From: JBDTYT01 sp040005555
GTDB taxonomy: Bacteria; Actinomycetota; UBA4738; HRBIN12
DNA: 12,995 nt
Assembly: GCA_040005555.1 (NCBI GenBank)
Contig: JBDTYT010000048.1
Coordinates: forward strand, 1-12,995
Direction of reading: 5' to 3'
Shown here: positions 1-7,215 of the stretch, one piece after another
Numbering within the stretch: the first letter of the stretch is position 1
Layout: each line of letters starts with the position of its first letter
The notes under the pieces: model-generated
Told to the model about the DNA's origin: nothing
Databases searched by the model: none
Seen by the model: only the letters and a program-made list of their open reading frames with translations
Position numbers and translations under genes: made by a program

Positions 1-1013
1 CCGGCATCAAGGTCATCGACCTCCTCGAGCCGTACGTGCAGGGCGGCAAGATCGGGATGTTCGGCGGCGCGGGTGTCGGCAAGACGGTCATCATCCAGGA
101 GATGATCCGCCGTCAGGCGGAGCAGCACGGCGGCGTGTCGGTGTTCGCGGGCGTGGGTGAGCGAACGCGCGAGGGCAACGACCTGTTCCTGGAGATGACC
201 GAATCCGGCGTGCTCGAGAAGACCGCGCTCGTGTTCGGGCAGATGGATGAGCCGCCGGGCGTACGTCTGCGGGTGGCGCTCTCGGCGCTGACGATGGCCG
301 AGTACTTCCGCGACGAGCTGCACCTGGACGTCCTGCTGTTCGTGGACAACATCTTCCGGTTCACGCAGGCCGGGTCCGAGGTATCCACCTTGCTGGGCCG
401 GATGCCGAGCGCGGTCGGGTACCAGCCCACGCTCGCCGAGGAGATGGGCGAGCTCCAGGAGCGCATCACCTCGACGAAGGGCCGCTCGATCACCTCGCTG
501 CAGGCGATCTACGTCCCGGCCGACGACATCACCGACCCCGCTCCGCACACGGCGTTCGCGCACCTCGACGCCACCACCGTGCTCTCGCGCGAGATCTCGG
601 CGCTCGGCATCTACCCGGCGGTGGATCCGCTCGACTCGACCAGTCGGATCCTCGACGCGCGGTACGTCGGGCAGGATCACTACGACGTGGCTCGCCGCGT
701 GCAGGAGATCCTGCAGCGCAACAAGGACCTGCAGGACATCATCGCGATCCTCGGCGTCGACGAGCTGTCCGAGGAGGACAAGGTCCTCGTAGCTCGGGCC
801 CGGCGGATCCAGAAGTTCCTGTCGCAGCCGTTCTTCGTGGCCGAGCAGTTCACAGGGATCCCGGGCAAGTACGTGCCGATCGACGAGACGATCACCTCGT
901 TCAGGGCGATCTGCGAGGGCGAGTACGACCACTTGCCCGAGCAGGCCTTCCTGCTCGTGGGCGGCATCGAGGAAGCCGTCGAGAACGCGAAGAAGATGGA
1001 GACGGCGGCCTAG
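1..1013 (+). CDS. atpD: F1Fo ATP synthase subunit beta, 5'-truncated by the window edge
   Basis: Catalytic beta subunit of the F1 sector; it makes or hydrolyses ATP at the inner face of the membrane. The reading frame is open from base 3, so the visible 336 residues lack roughly the first 140 of a usual 470-480. The GTG at 36 is an internal Val codon, not a start. Within the visible part: Walker A GGAGVGKT at residues 21-28, the catalytic-Glu motif GERTREGND (Glu53), Walker B ending LLFVD (Asp115), the long conserved stretch around residues 116-195 that shapes the nucleotide site, and the DELSEED loop at 253-259 that contacts the gamma subunit. All key residues seen are intact. The stop is 2 nt before the epsilon-subunit start, the usual beta-epsilon order at the end of an atp operon. 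Identity is essentially certain. Confidence 0.98.
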   Translation, partial: GIKVIDLLEPYVQGGKIGMFGGAGVGKTVIIQEMIRRQAEQHGGVSVFAGVGERTREGNDLFLEMTESGVLEKTALVFGQMDEPPGVRLRVALSALTMAEYFRDELHLDVLLFVDNIFRFTQAGSEVSTLLGRMPSAVGYQPTLAEEMGELQERITSTKGRSITSLQAIYVPADDITDPAPHTAFAHLDATTVLSREISALGIYPAVDPLDSTSRILDARYVGQDHYDVARRVQEILQRNKDLQDIIAILGVDELSEEDKVLVARARRIQKFLSQPFFVAEQFTGIPGKYVPIDETITSFRAICEGEYDHLPEQAFLLVGGIEEAVENAKKMETAA

Positions 1014-1015
1014 CC

Positions 1016-1411
1016 GTGTCGCTCGAGGTTCACGTCGTCACGCCCGAGCGGGAGGTGTGGTCCGGCGACGCGACGCTCGTCGTCGCGCGCGGCGTCGAGG
1101 GCGACGTCGGCATCATGGCGCAACACGCCCCGCTATTGATCCGGCTCGCCGTTGGTCCGCTCACGGTCCGCCGCGAGGGCGAAGATCTGCTCGCCGTGGT
1201 GGATGGGGGGTTCCTGCACGTCACGAGCGCGGAGGAGGCAACGCGCGTGGATGTCCTGGCGACGTCGGTGGCGCTCGCCGACGACATCGACGTCGCCGCG
1301 GAGCAGGAGCGTAAGGCGGACGCGGAGTCACGACTCGCGACCGCGCGCGACGACGCCGACGCGGCCGCCGACCTGGCGCAAGCCCAGGCACGGCTCAAGC
1401 TGCTCGGCTGA
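1016..1411 (+). CDS. atpC: F1Fo ATP synthase subunit epsilon
   Basis: Epsilon subunit of the central stalk, which couples gamma rotation to the Fo ring and can restrain ATP hydrolysis. It has 131 residues, normal for bacteria. The N-terminal part (about 1-85) shows the family's beta-sandwich pattern: LEVHVVTPEREVWSG at the start, then GDVGIMAQHAPLL and VDGGFLHV. The C-terminal part (about 88-131) is rich in Ala, Glu, Asp and Arg, as expected for the two-helix hairpin. The start is GTG, 2 nt after the atpD stop, with no strong ribosome site of its own, so translation is probably coupled to atpD. It is the last gene of the atp operon here: the next gene has its own -10 element. Confidence 0.95.
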   Translation: MSLEVHVVTPEREVWSGDATLVVARGVEGDVGIMAQHAPLLIRLAVGPLTVRREGEDLLAVVDGGFLHVTSAEEATRVDVLATSVALADDIDVAAEQERKADAESRLATARDDADAAADLAQAQARLKLLG

Positions 1412-1419
1412 GGCTCCTA

Positions 1420-1431
1420 CGCGGCTCCGCG
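1420..1431 (+). other. Small GC-only hairpin between atpC and murA
   Basis: CGCG-GCTC-CGCG forms a 4 bp stem with a 4 nt loop, lying between the atpC stop and the murA -10 box. There is no following T run, so it is not a textbook intrinsic terminator, and in such GC-rich DNA this may be chance. Confidence 0.2.
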
Positions 1432-1443
1432 CGGGTCCAGCGC

Positions 1444-1449
1444 TAGGAT
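1444..1449 (+). promoter_or_regulatory. Probable -10 box for a leaderless murA transcript
   Basis: TAGGAT fits the actinobacterial TANNNT -10 consensus and ends exactly 7 nt before the ATG at 1457. That spacing would put the transcription start on the start codon, giving a leaderless mRNA. No convincing -35 hexamer is seen upstream, which is common for this class. The same geometry recurs before the gene at 9176. Confidence 0.55.
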
Positions 1450-1456
1450 GCGGAGC

Positions 1457-2731
1457 ATGATGGACCGACTCCTCGTGACCGGCGGCGCGCGTCTGGTCGG
1501 GACCGTTCCGATCGTTGGCGCGAAGAACTCCGCGCTGAAGCTCATGGCCGCCGCTCTCCTGGCTGAGGGCAGCACCACGATCCACAACGTCCCGCGCATC
1601 CAAGACTGCGTGACGATGGTCGAGGTTCTCGAGCATCTCGGGACGCGAGCGTCGTGGTCGGACGGGACGCTCGAACTCGATACGCGCGAGGTGCGTTCAC
1701 TCGAGACGCCGTATGAGCTCGTGAGCAGGATGCGCGCATCGATCCTCGTCGTGGGTCCGCTGCTCGCTCGGTTCGGCCACGCCCGCGTCGCGATGCCCGG
1801 CGGGTGCAATATCGGGTCGCGCAAGATCGACCTGCACATCCGCGGCCTGGAGAAGATGGGCGCGCGATTCCGCTCCGAGCACGGCTTCCTGGAGGCCGAG
1901 ACGTCCGGGCTGCGCGGAGCACTGATCAATCTCGACTTCCCGAGCGTCGGCGCCACCGAGAACGTCCTCATGGCCGCCGTCGCCGCGCGCGGCACCACCG
2001 TGATCGAGAACGCTGCCCGGGAGCCCGAGCTCGCGGACCTCGCCGACTTCTTGTCTGCGATGGGAGCTCGCATCGAGGGCGTCGGCACTCCCACGGTGGA
2101 GATCGAAGGGGTCCAGGGCTTCGTGCCCGTCGAGCACACCGTGATCGCGGACCGCGTCGAGGCGGGCACGTTCGCGATCGCCGCGTGCGCGACCGGCGGG
2201 CGGGTCGTGCTCGAGGACGCACGCAGCGACCATATGGACCTCGTGCTCGCGAAGCTCGCCGACTCCGGTGCGGATGTCTTCGCGACCGAGCGCGGCATCG
2301 CGGTCTCGATGGAGGGGCGGCCGCGCGCAGTGGATCTCGTCACGCTTCCATACCCGGGGTTCCCGACGGACCTGCAGCCGCAGATGATGGCGCTGCTCGC
2401 CACCGCCGGTGGGACGAGCATCGTCACCGAGAACGTCTTCGAGAGCCGCTTCATGTTCGTCGACGAGTTGCACCGCATGGGCGCCGATATCCGCACCGAG
2501 GGTCACCATGCGGTGATCCGCGGCGTCGAACGACTCTCGGCCGCCCCCGTGCGCGCCCTCGACATCCGCGCCGGTGCCGCGATGGTGATCGCGGCGCTTG
2601 CCACCGACGGCGTGACCGAGGTCGAGGACATGTACCACGTCGACCGCGGGTACCAGGATTTCGAGGCGAAGCTCACCGCGCTCGGCGCCGAGGTCCGCCG
2701 CGAGCGGGAGCTGATGCCGGCCCGGTCGTGA
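1457..2731 (+). CDS. murA: UDP-N-acetylglucosamine 1-carboxyvinyltransferase
   Basis: Cytoplasmic enzyme of the first committed step of peptidoglycan synthesis: it transfers enolpyruvate from PEP to UDP-GlcNAc, and is the fosfomycin target. From ATG 1457 it has 424 residues, normal for the family. It shows the substrate motif GAKNSALK (Lys23, Asn24), the active-site loop PGGCNIGSR with the catalytic Cys (codon 1805-1807, residue 117 of this start), which predicts normal fosfomycin sensitivity at that position, the PGFPTDLQPQ motif with the general-base Asp, and HVDRGYQDFEAKL near the end. ATG codons exist at 1448, 1457 and 1460. I chose 1457 because TAGGAT lies 7 nt before it and the ATG at 1448 falls inside that box; homologues start at or next to 1460. 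The stop overlaps the next gene by 4 bp. Confidence 0.96.
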   Translation: MMDRLLVTGGARLVGTVPIVGAKNSALKLMAAALLAEGSTTIHNVPRIQDCVTMVEVLEHLGTRASWSDGTLELDTREVRSLETPYELVSRMRASILVVGPLLARFGHARVAMPGGCNIGSRKIDLHIRGLEKMGARFRSEHGFLEAETSGLRGALINLDFPSVGATENVLMAAVAARGTTVIENAAREPELADLADFLSAMGARIEGVGTPTVEIEGVQGFVPVEHTVIADRVEAGTFAIAACATGGRVVLEDARSDHMDLVLAKLADSGADVFATERGIAVSMEGRPRAVDLVTLPYPGFPTDLQPQMMALLATAGGTSIVTENVFESRFMFVDELHRMGADIRTEGHHAVIRGVERLSAAPVRALDIRAGAAMVIAALATDGVTEVEDMYHVDRGYQDFEAKLTALGAEVRRERELMPARS

Positions 2732-4464
2732 TCGCGCCGCGGCGGCGGCTCCTTCTGCTCCTCGCGGTCGTGCTCACGACGTGGATCATCGTCATCCCCC
2801 AGGCGCGTTCGGCGAGCGCTCAGCCGTCGGACCGAACGGTCGCGCTGGTGTTCGTCGTCCCGGGGGTGTCCTTCGAGCAGCTCATGGCGGTGCCGGACGT
2901 GCGACTCCTCGCGCGAGCCGGCGGTGCCGCGCTCCTCGCGAACGCCGACCGGTTCCACGCGCCGAGGATCCCCTTCGCCCCGCAGGTGATCATTCCCCCG
3001 TCGGGCGAGGTCGTCGAGACGCTCGATCCACGCGGGCCGGGAGGACTCGCCGCCGTCGGTGACAAGATCCGCCTCGAGTTGTCGTCGTCGCCCGGTCTCT
3101 TCGGCCCGTTCGATCGCATCCTCGTTCTGGTCGTCTCCGATCGGCCGTCGACCCAGATGCGCGCCGAGCGTGACGACCTGCCACCGATCGTGATGGCGGA
3201 GGGATCCCTCGGCGATCTCGCGCAGCCGCCGAGCCCGTTCCCCGGATCGCTGACCTCCGACTCGACCCGACGCGACGGGGTCGTTGACGGGAGCGACGTC
3301 CAGGCCACGATCGTGCAACGCCTGCATGCCGGGCCGCCGCCCGCGACCGGCTCGCCGATCCGTGTCGTGAGCGCGCCCGCTCCGTCCGACTTACACGAGC
3401 GATACCTGGCGATGCGCAGGATGGTCGTGCCGATCGAAACGGCGGCCGGCGTCTACGTCGCGATCGCGGCGCTGCTCGGGATCGTCCTCCTCTGGCGCCG
3501 AAGCGGCCCACGGTGGCTCGTCCGGGCGGTGGCGTTCGCCGCGATGTCGACCTCCGCTCTGGTCGTCGCGCTGTTGGCGGCGGGACATCTCCCGACGCTG
3601 TCCTACGCGACCGTCGCGCCGTTCGTCGTCGCGGTGACCGTCCTGGGCACGTCGGTGTTCGTGCCGCTCGGCCGTCGGGACGCGCTGCAGGTGCCGGCGG
3701 GGATCGGTGTCGCCGTGTTGGCCTACTTCGCGCTCGAGGCGATGCTCGGGTGGTCGGCCGCGCTCACCACCTTGCACGGCGGCTCGGAACTGGACGGTGG
3801 CCGCTTCTACGGCCTGCCGAACGCGTTCATCGGGTTGTTGATCGGCGCCTCGGTCTACGTCGCCCACCGGCTGCGGCCGCTGTTCGGGTTCGCGCTCGTC
3901 GTCGGCGTCGGGGTGTTCGCCGGACTGCCATACGTCGGATCGAACCTCGGGGGAGCCGTGTCGCTCTTCGCGGCAGCCGGGATCTGGCTCGCGATCCGCG
4001 AGCGCGATCGGCTCCGGATGTGGAAGCGGATCGGGGTCGTGGCGGGTACCGTGCTCCTGGGCACGGCCCTGATCCTCGCGGCACATCGGCTCGCGCCCGA
4101 GGCCACGCACATCACCCGTTTCGAAGAGTCCTCCAGTGGCCTCGCCGGTGCGTGGTCGACGTTCCTCGACCGGCTCGGTGTCGGGTGGCGGCTGATCGAG
4201 CGCAACCCCTTCGGGCTCATCCCGGTCGTCGGCTTGTTCGCGTGCCTGTGGCTGGCGCTCCGCCCCCCGACGCCGATCCGAGAAGCGTTCGCGACGTACC
4301 CGAGCTGGCGCGACGTCGTCGTGACGATCGTGCTGGGCGGGATCGTCGCCTACGTCGCGAACGACAGCGGCGCTGCCGCCTGCGGGATGGCCTTCGCGCT
4401 CGGGTTCGGCGGCTTGATGTACGTGTCGCTCACCGTCGCAGCGGCGAAGATGGAACCCACATGA
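2728..4464 (+). CDS. Polytopic membrane protein with an alkaline-phosphatase-like extracytoplasmic domain
   Basis: A 578-residue protein starting at a GTG that overlaps the murA stop (GTGA). A basic start and hydrophobic stretch (residues 7-24, then ASA near 30) look like a signal peptide or anchor. Residues about 36-230 are soluble and, by pattern only, resemble an alkaline-phosphatase-superfamily fold: a beta strand VALVFVVPG, then LARAGGAALL, a second strand RILVLVVSD, and SDSTRRDGVVDGSDVQATIVQRL, which matches the STRRxGxV...D..PTI segment I recall from related membrane proteins. The usual metal-binding Asp at the end of the first strand is replaced (Pro45). From about 234 to 572 there are about ten membrane segments with motifs GGRFYGLPN (357-365), GSNLGGA (404-410) and NDSG (545-548), which I recall as recurrent in a conserved but uncharacterised bacterial family. 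Function unknown; coupling to murA suggests an envelope role. Confidence 0.75.
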   Translation: MIAPRRRLLLLLAVVLTTWIIVIPQARSASAQPSDRTVALVFVVPGVSFEQLMAVPDVRLLARAGGAALLANADRFHAPRIPFAPQVIIPPSGEVVETLDPRGPGGLAAVGDKIRLELSSSPGLFGPFDRILVLVVSDRPSTQMRAERDDLPPIVMAEGSLGDLAQPPSPFPGSLTSDSTRRDGVVDGSDVQATIVQRLHAGPPPATGSPIRVVSAPAPSDLHERYLAMRRMVVPIETAAGVYVAIAALLGIVLLWRRSGPRWLVRAVAFAAMSTSALVVALLAAGHLPTLSYATVAPFVVAVTVLGTSVFVPLGRRDALQVPAGIGVAVLAYFALEAMLGWSAALTTLHGGSELDGGRFYGLPNAFIGLLIGASVYVAHRLRPLFGFALVVGVGVFAGLPYVGSNLGGAVSLFAAAGIWLAIRERDRLRMWKRIGVVAGTVLLGTALILAAHRLAPEATHITRFEESSSGLAGAWSTFLDRLGVGWRLIERNPFGLIPVVGLFACLWLALRPPTPIREAFATYPSWRDVVVTIVLGGIVAYVANDSGAAACGMAFALGFGGLMYVSLTVAAAKMEPT

Positions 4465-5261
4465 CGGAGTACATCCCCCCGAGGCCCGACGCGCTGCACC
4501 CGGCCTCCCCGGCGCCCCCGCCGATGCCCGTGGCACACGCGGCGTCGACCGCTCGCGCCGGGCGCCCACCGGTGACGTGGTCGTGGTACGAGGCGATCGG
4601 TGTCTACCTGCTCGCGTTCCTGGTCGCGGGCTTCGCCGCGCTCCCCGTGGTCGAGGTCGTCCACGACGAGGACCTCGCCAGCATCATCGCCAGCGCGGTG
4701 GCGGCGCTCGTCATCGTGGGTGTGCTGCTGTTCTGGCTCCAGCGGTACCACCCCACGTGGCGCGAGGCGATCGGGTTCCCGACGCGGATCTGGCGCGAGC
4801 TGCGCGCGGGATTGCTGTTCGGGCTGGCGCTGTACCCGATGATCCTCTTCGTGATCGGGGGGATCTTGTCGCTGCTCTTGCGGACGATCTCGGGTCACGA
4901 CGTCTCGGCGCCCGAACAGGTGTCGACGCATCTGCCCGCCTACGGCACCGCGATCACCGTCGCGTACGCGCTCGTGATCGCCCCCGCGGGGGAGGAGCTC
5001 TTCTTCCGCGGGATCTTGTTCCGTTCGCTGCGGCAGCGGTACGGCCTCGTGGTGGGGTTGATCGCCTCGGGGTTGGCGTTCGGCTTGATCCACTACATCC
5101 CGGGAGCGTGGCAAGACAGCGTGCTGTTGATGGGCGTGATGGTGTTCACGGGGGTCGCGCTCGCCTGGTTCTACGAGCGTCGGGATAACCTGGTGGCCAA
5201 CATCGTGGCGCACATGACGTTCAACGTGATCGGTCTGACCTTGATCTACGCCATCCGCTGA
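4461..5261 (+). CDS. CPBP-family intramembrane metalloprotease
   Basis: A 266-residue polytopic membrane protein of the CPBP (CAAX protease and bacteriocin-processing, Abi/Rce1-like) family. Members are intramembrane metalloproteases, or sometimes non-proteolytic scaffolds; the substrate here is unknown. The first 40 residues are proline-rich and probably cytoplasmic. Hydrophobic segments follow at about 44-63, 73-93, 115-140, 161-176, 195-212, 220-238 and 244-264. All three catalytic motifs are intact: EExxxR as EELFFR (Glu178, Glu179, Arg183), FxxxH as FGLIH (His211), and HxxxN as HMTFN (His251, Asn255). It should therefore be active. The ATG overlaps the previous stop (ATGA), so it is translationally coupled to the phosphatase-like membrane protein. 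The in-frame open stretch upstream of 4461 is a shadow of that gene. Confidence 0.9.
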   Translation: MTEYIPPRPDALHPASPAPPPMPVAHAASTARAGRPPVTWSWYEAIGVYLLAFLVAGFAALPVVEVVHDEDLASIIASAVAALVIVGVLLFWLQRYHPTWREAIGFPTRIWRELRAGLLFGLALYPMILFVIGGILSLLLRTISGHDVSAPEQVSTHLPAYGTAITVAYALVIAPAGEELFFRGILFRSLRQRYGLVVGLIASGLAFGLIHYIPGAWQDSVLLMGVMVFTGVALAWFYERRDNLVANIVAHMTFNVIGLTLIYAIR

Positions 5262-5293
5262 GTTCACGACCGTGCGACGGGGGGGATGAGAAC

Positions 5294-5722
5294 GTGGCGG
5301 TCTTTCCGAGCGATGAATGGATGACGATCTACGCCGAACGCATCAACGGGTCGCAGGAGTACCGGGAGGCCGCGGCCACCTGGGAGGACGTGATCGCGTT
5401 CGTCTTCGAGGCCGAGCCCGACAAGGGCGTACCCGAGGAGACGTGGGCGCTCATGGACCTGTGGCATGGCGAGTGCCGCTCGGCGCGCATGGTGTCCCCG
5501 GAGAGGGGAGCCGGCGCGCCGTACGTCATCCGCGCGCCGTACACGAGGTGGAAGGAAGTCCTGCGAGGTCAGCTCGACCCGATCAAGGGGATGATGCAGG
5601 GCAAGCTGAAGGTCCAGGGCGACCTTCCGACGATCGTTCGCTACGTCCGTGCTGCGAACGAGCTCGTGCACCTCACCTCGATGGTCCCCACCGAGTTCAT
5701 CGACGAGCGAGCGGCCGGGTAG
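5294..5722 (+). CDS. SCP-2 sterol-transfer-like lipid carrier protein
   Basis: A 142-residue soluble protein with no signal peptide or membrane segment. The pattern fits the SCP-2 fold: an amphipathic first helix with SDEWMTIYAERINGSQEYREAA, a sheet region (VIAFVFE, YVIRAPYTRW), then the hallmark C-terminal stretch with GMMQGKLKVQGD (residues 99-110) followed by a helix. SCP-2 domains bind fatty acyl chains or sterols in a hydrophobic tunnel. The ligand here is unknown; in actinobacteria such stand-alone proteins often sit beside lipid or acyl-CoA genes. The GTG start at 5294 is supported by a run of seven G (5279-5285) spaced 8 nt upstream. It lies 32 nt after the CPBP protease and 24 nt before the dehydrogenase, and could belong to either transcript. 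Confidence 0.82.
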   Translation: MAVFPSDEWMTIYAERINGSQEYREAAATWEDVIAFVFEAEPDKGVPEETWALMDLWHGECRSARMVSPERGAGAPYVIRAPYTRWKEVLRGQLDPIKGMMQGKLKVQGDLPTIVRYVRAANELVHLTSMVPTEFIDERAAG

Positions 5723-5725
5723 GCT
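5720..5725 (+). promoter_or_regulatory. Possible -10 box for the dehydrogenase operon
   Basis: TAGGCT fits TANNNT and contains the TAG stop codon of the SCP-2-like gene. Transcription would start near 5732, leaving a leader of about 15 nt with the ribosome site at 5736-5744. No clear -35 is seen, so this is tentative; readthrough from the upstream gene is equally possible. Confidence 0.35.
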
Positions 5726-5735
5726 GAGCCCGCGC

Positions 5736-5744
5736 GAGGAGGGG
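5736..5744 (+). promoter_or_regulatory. Strong Shine-Dalgarno site that fixes the GTG start at 5747
   Basis: GAGGAGGGG is an unusually good anti-16S match. It stops 2 nt before the GTG, with its GAGGA core 6 nt away, and supports 5747 as the start of the dehydrogenase. Confidence 0.7.
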
Positions 5745-5746
5745 AC

Positions 5747-6787
5747 GTGCGAGCGGTCGTGTACCAGGGCATCGGCAAGGTCTCGGTCGCCGACGTGGCC
5801 GACCCCGCCCTCCAGGATCCCCACGACGCGATCGTGCGCGTGACGACCGCCGGGATCTGCGGTTCCGACCTGCACTTCTTCCACGGCAAGGCGCCCCTCG
5901 AGCCCGGAGAGACGATCGGCCACGAAGCCGTCGGCGTGATCGAGGACATCGGCCCCGAGGTCGAGCGGTTCTGCCCCGGACAGCGCGTCGTCGCTGCGTT
6001 CGACATCGCGTGCGGACGGTGCTGGTTCTGCAGGAACGGGCAGACCCAGCTGTGCGAGGACTTCCGCAATCTCGGCGCCGGTATCTTCGGGGGCGGCCTC
6101 GGGGGCGCGCAAGCCGAGCTCGTGCGGATCCCATCTGCCGATATGAACCTGCTCGCCGTGCCGGACGGGATGGACGACGAGCATGCGCTGTTCGTCGGCG
6201 ACATCCTCACGACGGGGACCTACGCGGCCGGGATCGCCGGCATCCGCGAGGGTGACACGGTCGCCGTGATCGGGGCCGGTCCCGTCGGATTCTTCTGCGT
6301 GCAAGGCGCCCGTCTGCAGGGCGCCGGCGAGGTGCTCGCCCTCGACCGAGAGCCCGAGCGGCTGCTCCTCGCGCAGAAGGCGGGCGCCATCCCCGTGAAT
6401 GTCCGCGAACGCCATGCGCAGATGGCCGTCCACGAGCTCACCGGCGGCCGGGGTGCGGACGTGGTGATCGAGGCCGTCGGCACGCCGGCCGCGTTCGAGA
6501 GCTCGGTCGACGTCGTGCGCCGCGGCGGCACCGTCGTCGTCGTCGGCATGTACACGAGCGAGACCGTGGAGATCCCGATCGGCATCTGGTGGACTCGCGC
6601 CCTGAACGTCCGATTCGCGGGCATCTGCCCGATCCACGCGTGGTGGGATCGCGCTTTGGCCGACGTGGAAGCCGGAAGGATCGACCCGCTCCCGATCATC
6701 AGTCATCGCCTGCCCCTGCAGGAGGCGGCGCGCGGGTACGAGCTGTTCGACGCGCACGAGGCAACGAAGGTGCTCCTGCTCCCGTGA
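5747..6787 (+). CDS. Zinc-dependent alcohol/polyol dehydrogenase (MDR superfamily)
   Basis: A 346-residue cytoplasmic medium-chain dehydrogenase that oxidises an alcohol to a carbonyl with NAD(P). The N-terminal catalytic domain has the active-site zinc ligands Cys38 (GICGSD) with His59 and Glu60 (GHEAVG), and four Cys for the structural zinc lobe at 89, 92, 95 and 103. The Rossmann domain has GAGPVG at 176-181, and Asp200 at the end of the second strand favours NAD+ over NADP+. The pattern is closest to the sorbitol/threonine/formaldehyde-dehydrogenase-like branch (GSDLHFFHG). Exact substrate cannot be read from the sequence. GTG start with a strong ribosome site. The stop lies 8 nt before the next gene's chosen ATG, or overlaps by 4 bp an alternative GTG at 6784. 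Confidence 0.92.
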   Translation: MRAVVYQGIGKVSVADVADPALQDPHDAIVRVTTAGICGSDLHFFHGKAPLEPGETIGHEAVGVIEDIGPEVERFCPGQRVVAAFDIACGRCWFCRNGQTQLCEDFRNLGAGIFGGGLGGAQAELVRIPSADMNLLAVPDGMDDEHALFVGDILTTGTYAAGIAGIREGDTVAVIGAGPVGFFCVQGARLQGAGEVLALDREPERLLLAQKAGAIPVNVRERHAQMAVHELTGGRGADVVIEAVGTPAAFESSVDVVRRGGTVVVVGMYTSETVEIPIGIWWTRALNVRFAGICPIHAWWDRALADVEAGRIDPLPIISHRLPLQEAARGYELFDAHEATKVLLLP

Positions 6788-6795
6788 GGCCTCGG

Positions 6796-7215
6796 ATGGC
6801 GGAGGTGACGGTGACGTACACGGACCCCGACCCGAACGGGCTCTCTTCGATGATCGGCGGGCTCATCGAGGCGAACCTGCGAGCGAACCCGGATCGCGCC
6901 GAGCTTCTGGCGCCGTCCACCGTCGAACTCACCGCGAACGACGCCGAGGTCTCGGCGTCCATTCACATCTCGCCTGTCGGAGTGACGGTCGCGAATCAGC
7001 CGGGCTCGAGCCGTGTCGACCTTGGCGTCCGAGCCGCATCGAGCGATCTCATCGCGCTGTCGGCGATGCCGCTCCTGTTCGGCTTGCCGGACCCGCTCCG
7101 GCGCGAGGGACGAGCGATCATCGGCAAGGTGCTTCGAGGGCGGATCCGCGTGTCCGGGCTCGTCCGACATCCCGTGAAGCTCACGCGTTTGACCAGGTTG
7201 CTATCGGTGACCTGA
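6796..7215 (+). CDS. Small conserved-looking protein, possibly SCP-2-like
   Basis: A 139-residue soluble protein without signal peptide or membrane helix. I do not recognise it with certainty. The order of elements (a polar strand, a helix with GLSSMIGGLIEANLRANP, alternating strands around 40-75, a helix SSDLIALSAMPLLFG, then IRVSGLVRHPVKLTRL) resembles a distant SCP-2-type lipid-binding domain, where the closing strand IRVSG would match the KxxxxG element of that fold. This is inference from pattern alone. ATG 6796 is chosen because GAGG lies about 6 nt upstream; GTG 6784, which overlaps the dehydrogenase stop, would add four residues. The stop (TGA) shares one base with the next gene's ATG, so the two are translationally coupled. 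Confidence 0.7.
   Translation: MAEVTVTYTDPDPNGLSSMIGGLIEANLRANPDRAELLAPSTVELTANDAEVSASIHISPVGVTVANQPGSSRVDLGVRAASSDLIALSAMPLLFGLPDPLRREGRAIIGKVLRGRIRVSGLVRHPVKLTRLTRLLSVT

Noticed and set aside
1804..2727. Long in-frame extension upstream of the phosphatase-like membrane protein
   Set aside because: It overlaps murA in another frame, is very rich in Arg, and ends where a signal-peptide-like start at GTG 2728 begins.
3513..4460. In-frame extension upstream of the CPBP protease
   Set aside because: It is an out-of-frame reading of the previous gene; the ATGA overlap at 4461 gives a natural start.
3391..5267. Minus-strand open frames (392 and 305 codons) opposite the membrane-protein and CPBP genes
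   Set aside because: Charged, repetitive composition without recognisable domains; shadows of strong third-position GC bias in the plus-strand genes.
5264..6757. Minus-strand open frame of 497 codons opposite the SCP-2-like and dehydrogenase genes
   Set aside because: Its product is low-complexity, rich in Arg, Asp, His and Gly with no motif, and it lies opposite clearly real genes. Long antisense frames are expected in GC-rich DNA.
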